Source of the DNA: an uncultured Rhodopila sp.
Lineage (GTDB): Bacteria > Pseudomonadota > Alphaproteobacteria > Acetobacterales > Acetobacteraceae
DNA: 64,000 nt
NCBI GenBank assembly: GCA_903932145.1
Contig: CAIZFE010000109.1
Span: 62,001-126,000, forward strand
Direction of reading: 5' to 3'
Below the pieces are notes generated by a model, which was given only the letters and a program-made list of their open reading frames with translations, did not search any database and was not told where the DNA came from. Positions 49,663 through 58,387 of the stretch are shown here, one piece after another. The position numbers were made by a program, and so were the translations under genes. Numbering within the stretch: the stretch's first letter is position 1; every line of letters begins with the position of its first letter.

Positions 49663-51141
49663 GTGTCACGCATCAGTAAAGACGACCGGCGCCTGCAGCT
49701 TCAGAAGGAAGCCGAGGGTAACCACCTCTATGCCAACCGTATTCGGGTCTATCCGAAGACGGTGCATGGGGTGGTTCGCCGCACCAAGTGGGTCATTCTG
49801 ATCGTCTGCCTGACGCTGTATTATCTGGCCCCCTGGCTGCGGTGGAACCGTGGTCCGGGGCGGCCAAGCCAGGCAATCCTGCTCGATATTTCCCACGAGC
49901 GTTTCTACTTCTTCAATCTGGAACTGTGGCCGCAGGATATCTGGCTGCTGGCCGGTCTGCTGATCATGGGCGCCGTGTTCTTGTTCCTGGTCACCAGCCT
50001 GTTTGGGCGCCTGTGGTGCGGCTATACCTGCCCGCAGACGGTCTGGACCGACCTGTTCATGTGGATCGAGCAATGGGTCGAAGGTGATCGCAATGAACGC
50101 ATGCAGCGCGATGCGGCACCGTTGAACGCCGACACGATCTGGAAGAAAGTCCTCAAGCACTCCATATGGCTGATCATCGCCTGGTGGACCGGCGGTGCCT
50201 GGATCATGTACTATGTCGATGCGCCGACGGTGACGTTGCAATTCTGGACCGGCCAGGCATCGAATCAGGTTTACTTCTTCACCTGGTTGTTCACCCTGAC
50301 GACCTACCTCCTGGGCGGCTGGGCGCGGGAACAGGTTTGCACCTATATGTGCCCATGGCCGCGCTTTCAGGCCGCCATGCTGGACGACCAGAGCTTCACC
50401 GTCACCTACCAGGGATGGCGGGGTGAGCCGCGTATGCGCGGCAAACGGACCGAGACGGGTCCGAGCGGCGGCGACTGCATCGACTGCGGTGCCTGTGTCA
50501 CCGCCTGCCCAACCGGCATCGATATCCGCGACGGCATACAATTGGAATGCATCAACTGCGGCCTGTGCATTGATGCCTGCAACCATGTCATGGAGCGCAC
50601 CAAACAGGACAAGTGGCTGATCACCTGGGACACACTGGCCCGGCAGGCGGCGAAAAAGTCCGGCGTGCATGAAGCCATCAAGATTATCAGGCCGCGAACG
50701 ATTGTTTATCTCACGGTGTTGCTGGTGGCCATGTCGGGCCTGACTTTCGCTCTGGTGACACGCTCCACGCTGGGTCTGTCGGTTCTGCGTGACAGAGCGC
50801 CGGTATTCGTGCCGCTGGGCGATGGCAGCCTGCGGAATGGCTACACGATAAAGATCGCCAACAAAACGTCTTCCGTTGCCGCGTTCGACCTCAGTGTCGA
50901 TGGCTTGCCGGGTGCGTTGCTAACCGTCGCCGAGGGCGATCCGAAGCCTGTCCCCGTGCTACAGCTACCCAGTGCGTCGGATGAGGTCGATACGTTCCGC
51001 GTATTGGTGACCGCGCGTCCCAAAGCGCTGGCCGATGGTTCCCAACCGGTGGATTTCGTTCTGCGCGACAGCGTGACCGGAAAACAGACTATCTACCACT
51101 CGACTTTCATGGGTCCTCAGAATTACGGGGCCAACAGGTGA
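49663..51141 (+). CDS. ccoG: cbb3 oxidase accessory protein CcoG (FixG/RdxA)
   Basis: A 492-residue polyferredoxin-type membrane protein. About four to five N-terminal helices include the LWCGYTCPQTVWTDLFMWIE motif. Two [4Fe-4S] motifs, CIDCGACVTACPTGID and CINCGLCIDACNHVM (about residues 270-308), follow, and then a C-terminal periplasmic Ig-like domain (about 370-492). CcoG reduces Cu(II) to Cu(I) for oxidase assembly. The GTG start at 49663 has AAGGA upstream. The stop overlaps fixH. Confidence 0.95.
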   Translation: MSRISKDDRRLQLQKEAEGNHLYANRIRVYPKTVHGVVRRTKWVILIVCLTLYYLAPWLRWNRGPGRPSQAILLDISHERFYFFNLELWPQDIWLLAGLLIMGAVFLFLVTSLFGRLWCGYTCPQTVWTDLFMWIEQWVEGDRNERMQRDAAPLNADTIWKKVLKHSIWLIIAWWTGGAWIMYYVDAPTVTLQFWTGQASNQVYFFTWLFTLTTYLLGGWAREQVCTYMCPWPRFQAAMLDDQSFTVTYQGWRGEPRMRGKRTETGPSGGDCIDCGACVTACPTGIDIRDGIQLECINCGLCIDACNHVMERTKQDKWLITWDTLARQAAKKSGVHEAIKIIRPRTIVYLTVLLVAMSGLTFALVTRSTLGLSVLRDRAPVFVPLGDGSLRNGYTIKIANKTSSVAAFDLSVDGLPGALLTVAEGDPKPVPVLQLPSASDEVDTFRVLVTARPKALADGSQPVDFVLRDSVTGKQTIYHSTFMGPQNYGANR

Positions 51142-51146
51142 GCAAA

Positions 51147-51608
51147 ATGACCTTATTTTCCTGGCGCTATTTTCCTTTGTGGTTGACCGTTTCCATGGCA
51201 GCGGTCTTCGCGATGAACGGCTTCATGGTGTACAATGCGCTCCACACCTTCCCCGGCCAGGCCGGGCAGGACGGCTTCGATCTCAGCAACGAATACAAGC
51301 GCGTGTTGGCCACGGCGCAGCAACAAGCGGCGCTTGGCTGGCAGATAGAGGCCGACGCGACAGCGGCGGGGCTGCCCGTGTTGCGATTGACCGATCGAAA
51401 AGGCGGCGCGCTCGCGGCCGCCTCGATCGAAGCGCAGGCAGAACGGCCTGTCGGGCCGCCGGAGACGACCGTGTTGTCGTTCCAATCCATGGCCGACGGA
51501 CAATACCGAGCCGATAAGGCGCTGACACCGGGTCAGTGGGATATCATGCTGACGATCCGGGCCGAAGGTCGCCGGTACAGCGCGACGCGACGCTTGCTCG
51601 TAAAGTAG
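51147..51608 (+). CDS. ccoH: FixH family protein (CcoH)
   Basis: A 153-residue protein with one N-terminal membrane helix (about residues 6-30, FPLWLTVSMAAVFAMNGFMV) and a periplasmic beta-rich domain with the FDLSNEYKRVL motif typical of FixH. It is needed for cbb3 assembly. The ATG at 51147 has AGGTGA five bases upstream; a GTG at 51138, overlapping the ccoG stop, is an alternative that adds three residues. Confidence 0.9.
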   Translation: MTLFSWRYFPLWLTVSMAAVFAMNGFMVYNALHTFPGQAGQDGFDLSNEYKRVLATAQQQAALGWQIEADATAAGLPVLRLTDRKGGALAAASIEAQAERPVGPPETTVLSFQSMADGQYRADKALTPGQWDIMLTIRAEGRRYSATRRLLVK

Positions 51609-51612
51609 TTTG

Positions 51613-54093
51613 ATGAGTGTGACAGCAGGTCTCGATTTGGCATTCGTGGGCCAGGCCTCCCCTCCCGCCGTCGCCGTCGGGGGGCCGCTGCTGTCGCGCC
51701 TGATACCGTTGGAGCCGGACAGCGAAACCACACCGGGTAGGACGCCGATAAACGATTCGGCCTGTGAGCATTGCGGCCTGCCGGTAGCGACCGGACGAAA
51801 ATTCTGCTGCCCCGGTTGCTTGGCCGCTCACGACATCATTCAGGGTCTCGGGCTGGGCAACTACTATCGCCAGCGCCTCCTCGACGCCGGTGCCCGCGCC
51901 TTGCGGCCGGAACCAGCGGAGCGTTGGGACCTCGCCCGACATATCGTCACAAAACCCGATGGCACGAAGGAACTGACCCTCGCGGTTGACGGGTTACAGT
52001 GCGGCGCCTGCGTGTGGCTGATCGAGTCCGTGCTGGCGAAAGAACCGGGCGTCCTGGTGGGCCGGGTCAACATGACGACGCGCCGCCTGCGCCTGTCCTG
52101 GCAAGGCTCCGATCAGGACGCCGATCGGCTGGTCGGGCGGATCGAGGCGCTGGGCTATCGGTTGGTGCCGTTCGACCTGTCGGCCCTGGCGGCGATGCAG
52201 GATCGCACCGGCCGGATGTTGTTGCGGTCCCTCGCGATCGCCGGCTTCGCGGCCGGCAATGTGATGCTGATCTCGATCGGCATCTGGGCGGGACAATCTG
52301 GCGCGATCGGAGACGGCGGCATCGGGCCGGCAACGGTGTCGTTGCTGCACTGGGTTTCCGCCCTGGTCGCCATGCCGGCCATTGCCTACGCGGGCCGGCC
52401 GTTCTTCGCCTCCGCGCTGGCGGCGCTGCGGCACCGGCGCACCAACATGGACGTGCCTATCAGCCTGGGCGTCCTGCTGGTGACCGGCATGAGCCTGACG
52501 GAGACGATCGCCGGGGGCGCGCATACCTATTTCGATTCCGCCATTACGCTACTGTTTTTCCTGTTGGTCGGCCGTGTCCTGGATCACCGCGCCCGCGGAC
52601 AGGCGCGGGCCACAGCGGAGCAGTTGCTGGCGTTGCGCACGACCGACGTCGCGGTGATTCAGCCGGACGGCACAATCCGCCGCGTCGGGCAGGAACAGGT
52701 GGCCGAGGGTGATCGCATCCTGGTGGCCGCGGGTGAACGGATCGGCGTGGATGGCGTGCTGGAGAACGGCGCCGCCTTGCTGGACTCCAGCCTGGTGACC
52801 GGCGAGAGCCTGCCGGTGAATGCCGAACCTGGGGCCGCGGTCTTTGCCGGCACATTGAATCTGGGTGCGACGCTGACGATCCGAGCAACGGCAACCGGCG
52901 GCGCGACGCTGCTGGCGGAGTGTGTAAGGCTGATCGAGGCAGCCGAAACGCGGCGCGGCCGGTTTGTTGTCATCGCCGACCGGGTCGCCAAACGATACGC
53001 CCCGGCCGTGCATCTGTGCGCGCTGTTGACGTTCTTATGGTGGTTCTTCGGCGTCGGCGTGCCTGCGGGACAGGCGCTGCTGACCGCCAGCGCGGTGCTG
53101 ATTATTACATGTCCGTGCGCTTTGGCGTTGGCCGTGCCGGCGGTGCAGGTGGTCGCGACCGGCCGGCTGTTTCGCGGCGGGATGCTGCTGAAATCCGCCA
53201 CGGCGCTGGAACGGCTCGCCGAAGTCGATACGGTGGTGTTTGACAAGACCGGGACCCTGACGGAACCGCTGCTGGCCTTGCTGGAGACTCCTGACGCGTT
53301 AGATCTGCATCTCGCGGCGACGCTGGCGGTCTCCAGCCGCCATCCGCTCGCCCGTTCGCTCGTTGCGGCGGCCGGAGCGGTGGTGCCGGCCGACGGCGTT
53401 ATCGAATTTTCCGGACAGGGATTGAGTCGTTCAACGCCGGACGGCGAGGTCCGGCTTGGCAGCCGCACGTTTTGCGGTGTCGGCGATGCGCCCTCCGCCG
53501 GGCCGGAGATGTGGTTGACGCGGCCAGGCGCTGTCCCTGTTCGCTTCTGCTTTGGTGAACGGCCGCGCCAGGATGCCGTGGCTGTTATTCAGCAGTTACT
53601 GGCGATGGGGCTGCGGGTGAAGCTGGTGTCCGGGGACCATGCGGACCAGGTGGCGCGCATTGCCTCGGCGCTCGGCATCTCGGATTGGAGGGCTGGCTGC
53701 ACGCCAGTAGAAAAAGTCTCGCTGATTGAAGGCGGGGGCGCCGAGGGCCAAAAAATCCTGATGGTTGGTGACGGAATGAACGACAGTCCCGCCCTGGCGG
53801 CGGCATCGGTTTCGGCTTCACCTTCAACGGCGGCGGATGTCAGTCAGACCGTGGCCGACCTGGTATTCCAGGGCGCGAAGCTGGAGCCTGTGGTCATCGC
53901 ACTGCAGACGGCTCGGCAGGCAAAGGCCGTGATGCGGCAGAATTTGGCACTATCAATCGGCTACAATGCGATCATGGTGCCGCTGGCGATTGCCGGGTGG
54001 GTCACGCCGTGGCTTGCGGCGGCAGCAATGTCGAGTTCATCACTGCTGGTGATGGCGAACAGTCTGCGTCTGCATAAAGGGGCCAAGTCGTGA
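51613..54093 (+). CDS. ccoI: Copper-transporting P-type ATPase for cbb3 assembly (CcoI/FixI)
   Basis: An 826-residue P1B-type ATPase. The N-terminal Cys-rich segment CEHCGLPVATGRKFCCPGCL is typical of FixI/CcoI, followed by a heavy-metal domain with GLQCGACVWLI. Further on are the transmembrane CPCALALAVP ion site, the phosphorylation motif DKTGTLTE and GDGMNDSPAL. It exports copper to the periplasm for insertion into CcoN, without being a detoxification pump. It starts four bases after fixH and overlaps ccoS by four bases. Confidence 0.95.
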   Translation: MSVTAGLDLAFVGQASPPAVAVGGPLLSRLIPLEPDSETTPGRTPINDSACEHCGLPVATGRKFCCPGCLAAHDIIQGLGLGNYYRQRLLDAGARALRPEPAERWDLARHIVTKPDGTKELTLAVDGLQCGACVWLIESVLAKEPGVLVGRVNMTTRRLRLSWQGSDQDADRLVGRIEALGYRLVPFDLSALAAMQDRTGRMLLRSLAIAGFAAGNVMLISIGIWAGQSGAIGDGGIGPATVSLLHWVSALVAMPAIAYAGRPFFASALAALRHRRTNMDVPISLGVLLVTGMSLTETIAGGAHTYFDSAITLLFFLLVGRVLDHRARGQARATAEQLLALRTTDVAVIQPDGTIRRVGQEQVAEGDRILVAAGERIGVDGVLENGAALLDSSLVTGESLPVNAEPGAAVFAGTLNLGATLTIRATATGGATLLAECVRLIEAAETRRGRFVVIADRVAKRYAPAVHLCALLTFLWWFFGVGVPAGQALLTASAVLIITCPCALALAVPAVQVVATGRLFRGGMLLKSATALERLAEVDTVVFDKTGTLTEPLLALLETPDALDLHLAATLAVSSRHPLARSLVAAAGAVVPADGVIEFSGQGLSRSTPDGEVRLGSRTFCGVGDAPSAGPEMWLTRPGAVPVRFCFGERPRQDAVAVIQQLLAMGLRVKLVSGDHADQVARIASALGISDWRAGCTPVEKVSLIEGGGAEGQKILMVGDGMNDSPALAAASVSASPSTAADVSQTVADLVFQGAKLEPVVIALQTARQAKAVMRQNLALSIGYNAIMVPLAIAGWVTPWLAAAAMSSSSLLVMANSLRLHKGAKS

Positions 54094-54251
54094 GCGTCAT
54101 GTTTTATCTGTTGATCGCCAGCCTGATCGTTGCCGGCTGTGGCCTCATGGTTTTCCTGTGGTCGCTGCGGACGGGGCAATACGACGATATGGATGGCGCC
54201 GCGAACCGGATCTTGTTCGACGACGCACCGCCCCCGGTAAAGCCCTTATGA
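54090..54251 (+). CDS. ccoS: cbb3-type cytochrome oxidase assembly protein CcoS
   Basis: A 53-residue protein with one membrane helix (FYLLIASLIVAGCGLMVFLW, residues 5-24), then the family pattern SLRTGQYDDMDGAANRILFD. CcoS is required for cofactor insertion into the cbb3 oxidase. The GTG start overlaps the ccoI stop (GTGA). Its last six bases overlap the 3' end of the convergent 2OG oxygenase gene. Confidence 0.93.
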   Translation: MSVMFYLLIASLIVAGCGLMVFLWSLRTGQYDDMDGAANRILFDDAPPPVKPL

Positions 54252-54893
54252 CAGGACGGCCCGCTCCGGAAATGAAAGTTCATGCCGGGAACGCCATTCC
54301 GGCTTGACGTAATTAACGATCAGCGACCGCCGCACGCCGCGGATCGGGCGCTTATGGAAGCCATGCCAGCTATTGGCGGCCGGAATGAAAATCAGTCCAC
54401 CGTTGCGTTGGTACGGCGTCGTGGCGATCAAATTGTCCGGTCCGTCGAGAATGTCGGTGCCCCAGGCTTCAGAACCCGGTTCATCGGACAGATAGATCAG
54501 CATGGTGAACAGCTTGACGCCGATATCGGTGTGCGGCTCCAACCAGAAGCCTTCTGTATCCAGGCAATATTCGATACGCAGGAAACTTCCCGCCAGGGCC
54601 ACGTCGCATTCCGTTTGCAAAGCCCGGACAACCACATTGCTTTGCAACGCAACCGCGAGTTCGTCGCACACCGCGAACGAGGCGCGTTGATCCGAACCAA
54701 AAAACAACCGCATGCTGTTGTGGGTTTCCCGCTTGCCGAACGTATCGGCGATCGGCGGTGCGATGACTGGCAGCGCATCGATCCCGGCACACATCGTGTT
54801 GGCTAGCATGCCGTCCAGCAGCCAGTGGCGATAGGGATACGTGCCGCGTCTGGATTGCTCCAGGCTGGAAAGAAATGTGTCGGCCGCCAGCAT
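54246..54893 (-). CDS. 2OG-Fe(II) oxygenase-like protein
   Basis: A 215-residue double-stranded beta-helix protein. The facial triad is visible as H121-T-D123 in LEPHTDIGVK and a distal His177 in SWHGFHK, with Arg188/189 as 2-oxoglutarate anchor candidates. Such enzymes hydroxylate proteins or small molecules using O2, 2-oxoglutarate and Fe(II), and can act as oxygen-dependent switches. It is convergent with ccoS. Its own upstream side holds a palindromic repeat. The substrate is unknown. Confidence 0.78.
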   Translation of the reverse strand: MLAADTFLSSLEQSRRGTYPYRHWLLDGMLANTMCAGIDALPVIAPPIADTFGKRETHNSMRLFFGSDQRASFAVCDELAVALQSNVVVRALQTECDVALAGSFLRIEYCLDTEGFWLEPHTDIGVKLFTMLIYLSDEPGSEAWGTDILDGPDNLIATTPYQRNGGLIFIPAANSWHGFHKRPIRGVRRSLIVNYVKPEWRSRHELSFPERAVLS

Positions 54894-54919
54894 GTCGATG
54901 TCCTCTGATCCATCATGTC

Positions 54920-54995
54920 GTCATGGCCCGGCTTGTCCGGGCCACCTGTGCACGCTCCTGCCGCCATGGGTGGCCCGGACAAGCCGGGCCATGAC
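54920..54995. repeat. Palindromic repeat, family A, copy 2
   Basis: A 76-bp palindrome, GTCATGGCCCGGCTTGTCCG ... CGGACAAGCCGGGCCATGAC, the same length as copy 1. The arms match copy 1 almost perfectly; the loop shares only its CCTGTG start. It lies between the two 2OG oxygenase genes. Confidence 0.85.
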
Positions 54996-55029
54996 GACGA
55001 GGAATGGACGCAGTCGTTATTGAGTGTCC

Positions 55030-55662
55030 CTACGCCGATTGGGCGGGCGCGAATGCCCGTTTGGCGGTGGCTGAAATGCGGTGGCGCAACAACTCCCGCC
55101 GGGCGGCGAAGGTGCTGGCCATCCAGTTGATCATGACGTAGCGGCGCACGCCGACAAACGGTTCATGACCATGAAACGAACAATCGGAGCGGCGGAAGGC
55201 GATCAGCGTCCCGGCGTCCGGCGGCACTTCGGCGATCATGTCGTTCAAATCGTCAGGGCGGCGCAAAAGCCGCAGACGGCCGCCCTGCTCTTCCCATGCC
55301 GCATTGAAATACAACAGCGCGGTCACGAGCTTCGCAGTGCTGTCGGTATGAATCCGGCCGTCCTTTTCCTGGCAACGGCCGCGCACCGTGATCATGGTCG
55401 GACAACCGACGAGATCGATGCCGAATTTCTCCCCGAACGCCTTCGCCACCGCCTCGCTTTGCAGTTCTTCGATCAGCGCGCCAAAGCGTGGCCCGTAGGC
55501 GGTTGCCTCTACCGGAAGCAGGCCGGGATAAACGATATTGGGGAAATCAGCCTGGACCGCCGCAGCCGCTTCCGGCGTCACGAAATCACGGACCACGGCA
55601 AACGAAAACGGGTCGCGCGTCAAAGGCGCATGATCAAGCGCACCGAGATCAAGAATAGCCAT
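55030..55662 (-). CDS. 2OG-Fe(II) oxygenase-like protein
   Basis: A 210-residue prolyl-hydroxylase-type oxygenase. The iron site shows H105-T-D107 in GRIHTDSTAK and His164 or His166 in CSFHGHEPFVGVRR, with Arg173 for 2-oxoglutarate binding. The start at 55662 was chosen over 55683 because it begins the folded region. It is divergent from hemN, with a perfect FNR-type box in the 108-bp gap, so it may be oxygen-regulated itself. It is not closely similar to the neighbour at 54246 beyond the fold motifs. The substrate is unknown. Confidence 0.78.
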   Translation of the reverse strand: MAILDLGALDHAPLTRDPFSFAVVRDFVTPEAAAAVQADFPNIVYPGLLPVEATAYGPRFGALIEELQSEAVAKAFGEKFGIDLVGCPTMITVRGRCQEKDGRIHTDSTAKLVTALLYFNAAWEEQGGRLRLLRRPDDLNDMIAEVPPDAGTLIAFRRSDCSFHGHEPFVGVRRYVMINWMASTFAARRELLRHRISATAKRAFAPAQSA

Positions 55663-55721
55663 GGAATGTAATCCCGCCAACAAACTCGCACCGCTCTTAC
55701 GCCCCGCCAGATGGCGGCGAA

Positions 55722-55735
55722 TTGATCCGGATCAA
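55722..55735. promoter_or_regulatory. FNR/Anr-type box between 2OG oxygenase gene and hemN
   Basis: TTGATCCGGATCAA is a perfect, fully symmetric FNR dyad. The centre is 42.5 bases from the hemN ATG at 55771 and 66.5 bases from the divergent oxygenase start at 55662. hemN is a standard FNR/FixK target. Confidence 0.85.
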
Positions 55736-55770
55736 GGCGGAGGCCGGGTCCGATCCAGCAAGATGCCGGG

Positions 55771-57126
55771 ATGGGAATGACTGACAATCGAACCGCGAAA
55801 TATCTGACCGAACGTATTCCGCGCTATACGAGCTATCCGGCCGCCCCGCGATTCTCGCCCGGCATCGGCTCGGGAACCTATCGGGACTGGCTGCGGGCGC
55901 TGCCCGAAACGACCCGATTGTCGCTGTATCTGCATGTGCCATTCTGCAAGACGCTGTGCTGGTATTGCGGCTGCAATACCAGCGTCACCCGGCATCGCGA
56001 ACCGATCGAGCTTTACGTCCAAACCCTACAGCAGGAGATCGCGCGGGTCGCGGATTTATCCGGCAGCCACCGAGCCGCGCATATTCATTGGGGTGGCGGA
56101 ACGCCAACGATCCTGGGTCCGGAGCTGTTCACCTCCCTGATGACCCTACTGCGGGAGCGATTCATCCTGGAACCGGACGCCGAGATCGCCATCGAGGCCG
56201 ATCCTCGGCGGCTTGATCCAGCCATGGCCTCGGCGCTTGGCCAGGCCGGCGTGACGCGTGTCAGTATCGGCGTCCAGACGTTCGATCCGGTGGTTCAGCA
56301 GGCGGTGGGTCGCGTGCAAAGTCTGGAGACGACCGCCGCCTGCGTCGAATCCATTCGCGATGCCGGCATCTCGGCGATCAATGTCGATCTCCTGTATGGT
56401 TTACCACACGAAACGCTGGCGACATGCGAAGCGACCGTCGAAGCGGCACTCACGCTAAAGCCATCGCGGTTTTCAGTATTCGGGTATGCTCACGTTCCCA
56501 ACATGATGCGGCACCAGCAGGTGATCGACGCCAGCGCCCTGCCCGGTGCCGCTGAACGGTTGCGTCAGGAGCAAGCCATCGGCGATGCTTTGGTGCGCGC
56601 GGGGTATGTGCGGATTGGCCTGGATCATTACGCTTTGCCCGATGATCCGCTGTGCCTGGCGCGCACCGGCGGCAGGCTGCGGCGAAACTTCCAGGGGTAC
56701 ACAGACGATCCCGCCGATGCGCTGATCGGTTTCGGCGCGTCGTCCATCGGGCAACTGCCGCAAGGCTATGTTCAGAACGTCAGTCACGTGAAACTCTGGC
56801 GTGACCGGATCGAGGCGGGTGACCTCGCGACCGCTCGCGGTTTGGCCTTGACGGGGGAGGATGGGTTACGCGGCGCGATCATTGAACGTCTGATGTGCGA
56901 TCTTCGGGCGGATGTGCCGGCGATCTCGCGACAACTGGGGTTCCCGTCGGATTATCTGGCGTTGGAAGTGGAAGCCCTGGAACGGCTGGCGGATGACGGG
57001 CTGGTTCGGATCGACCAAGGTGTGATCTCGGTGCCGGACTCCGCCCGCAATCTTGTCCGCGTGGTGGCCAGTACGTTCGATGCATATCTCGATACCGCGG
57101 CAGGACGCCACGCCGTCGCGGTGTGA
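55771..57126 (+). CDS. hemN: Oxygen-independent coproporphyrinogen III oxidase
   Basis: A 451-residue radical-SAM enzyme making protoporphyrinogen IX without O2. The N-terminal RIPRYTSYPAAPRF motif and the radical-SAM cluster in CKTLCWYCGC (C-x3-C-x2-C, with the extra Cys of HemN) are clear. Next come HWGGGTPTIL and the RVSIGVQTFDPVVQ segment. The length is that of true HemN, not the shorter HemW. A second ATG at 55777 has a GGGATGGGA stretch before it. It completes heme supply for cbb3 under low oxygen. Confidence 0.95.
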   Translation: MGMTDNRTAKYLTERIPRYTSYPAAPRFSPGIGSGTYRDWLRALPETTRLSLYLHVPFCKTLCWYCGCNTSVTRHREPIELYVQTLQQEIARVADLSGSHRAAHIHWGGGTPTILGPELFTSLMTLLRERFILEPDAEIAIEADPRRLDPAMASALGQAGVTRVSIGVQTFDPVVQQAVGRVQSLETTAACVESIRDAGISAINVDLLYGLPHETLATCEATVEAALTLKPSRFSVFGYAHVPNMMRHQQVIDASALPGAAERLRQEQAIGDALVRAGYVRIGLDHYALPDDPLCLARTGGRLRRNFQGYTDDPADALIGFGASSIGQLPQGYVQNVSHVKLWRDRIEAGDLATARGLALTGEDGLRGAIIERLMCDLRADVPAISRQLGFPSDYLALEVEALERLADDGLVRIDQGVISVPDSARNLVRVVASTFDAYLDTAAGRHAVAV

Positions 57127-57147
57127 TTGGCATACCATTCCGAATTC

Positions 57148-57224
57148 GTCATGGCCCGGCTCGTCCGGGCCAACTGTCGCGGCACCGTCAGGGCACAGGT
57201 GGCCCGGACAAGCCGGGCCAAGAC
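57148..57224. repeat. Palindromic repeat, family A, copy 3
   Basis: A 77-bp palindrome with a CCAAGAC right end. Its loop, read in reverse complement, matches the loop of copy 1 at about 24 of 27 positions, so it is inserted in the opposite orientation. It lies between convergent hemN and the GNAT gene. Confidence 0.85.
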
Positions 57225-57245
57225 GATGTGGGGCGAATGCCGGCA

Positions 57246-58271
57246 TCAACGCCGATTGGTAAAGCCGAGCATTTTCCAGAACACGATGGCCTCGTGTGAG
57301 GTGCCATCGGCGGCGCGCGCGAAATCTGGAATGCGGCCGGCTTCCTGCCAGTGTTCGGCGCGATACAGTGCCTCGCCCGGGTCGCCCGCACGCGTGTCCA
57401 ACGTCAATAACGATCTTCCATTCTTTATCGCAACGTCTTCCAGGGCGCGCATGATCTGGCGGCCCAGGCCCAACCGGCGCCCGCCCGGGTGCACCAGTAA
57501 TTTCTGCACCTCCGCCCGGTGGCGTTGATTGTCCGGCATCGCCAGATCCAGCGTGCCGGTTCCCAGCAGCACCCCGTCGTGCCATGCCGCAACGATTGCC
57601 CGCTTGCCGGCCCCGACATCGGTTGCGGCCTGACGCCAGAATGCCCTCGCCTTGTCGGCCCCGAGCGGCGCCAGGAAACCAACCGAGGCGCCGTCATCGA
57701 CGCAGGCGATCATGATCTCCGCCAGTCTGGGCACCGCGGAGCCGGCGGAGGCGATGTCGAGGCATTCGACGCCATCAACCGGCTTGGCATAGCCATATTC
57801 GAGCGAGTTGGAGATGTCGTTCAGCACGCGGATCGATCCATGCCTGACATAGGATCGTTTCTCGTAAAAACGATGAGCCCGGTCGAACCGCGTGTCGCTC
57901 CATAGCACAAACCGTTCGGCCCCGGCCGCTTGGGCGTAACGTTCGGCGGCGCCGAGCAACGCGTGTCCGAGGCCGGAACCGTGCAGCGACGGATGCACAT
58001 AGACGTGGGAGATCTCCCAGGCCGGCGGCTCCCGCGGATGCACGGCGATCATTCCGCTGACCTGGCCGCCGGTTTCCGCGACCCAAAGCCTGCCGCCCAG
58101 ACCCGCATAATATGTGCTGAGCGTACGGAGTTCCGGCATCTCCCCGTCCACATCCATCTTGATGCCGGGATAGGTGGACCAGCAGGCCCAGATCAAAGCG
58201 ATGATACCGGGACCGTCGCTGTCGCGGCCGGGGCGGATTGTCCACCCGTTGCGCGCGTCCGTGTCTGCCAT
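57246..58271 (-). CDS. Tandem GNAT-domain acetyltransferase
   Basis: A 341-residue protein with two GNAT folds. The first (about residues 10-165) has the acetyl-CoA loop HVYVHPSLHGSGLGHALLG, and the second (about 185-335) has LLVHPGGRRLGLGRQIMRAL. Both loops keep the R/Q-x-x-G-x-G/A pattern in part. The start at 58271 is set by GGGAG seven bases upstream; earlier ATGs lack this. The substrate is unknown; tandem GNATs include mycothiol synthase-like and antibiotic- or protein-modifying enzymes. Confidence 0.82.
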   Translation of the reverse strand: MADTDARNGWTIRPGRDSDGPGIIALIWACWSTYPGIKMDVDGEMPELRTLSTYYAGLGGRLWVAETGGQVSGMIAVHPREPPAWEISHVYVHPSLHGSGLGHALLGAAERYAQAAGAERFVLWSDTRFDRAHRFYEKRSYVRHGSIRVLNDISNSLEYGYAKPVDGVECLDIASAGSAVPRLAEIMIACVDDGASVGFLAPLGADKARAFWRQAATDVGAGKRAIVAAWHDGVLLGTGTLDLAMPDNQRHRAEVQKLLVHPGGRRLGLGRQIMRALEDVAIKNGRSLLTLDTRAGDPGEALYRAEHWQEAGRIPDFARAADGTSHEAIVFWKMLGFTNRR

Positions 58272-58387
58272 TGTTCGCTCCCGGGCCGCCATTTTTTTCG
58301 AAATTATGTTTTCCGTAGTGACACCGCCGACCGTCATCCCCACGTTCCTTGCAGGTGACTGTTGGACATCCGCTAGTCTAAAACCCG

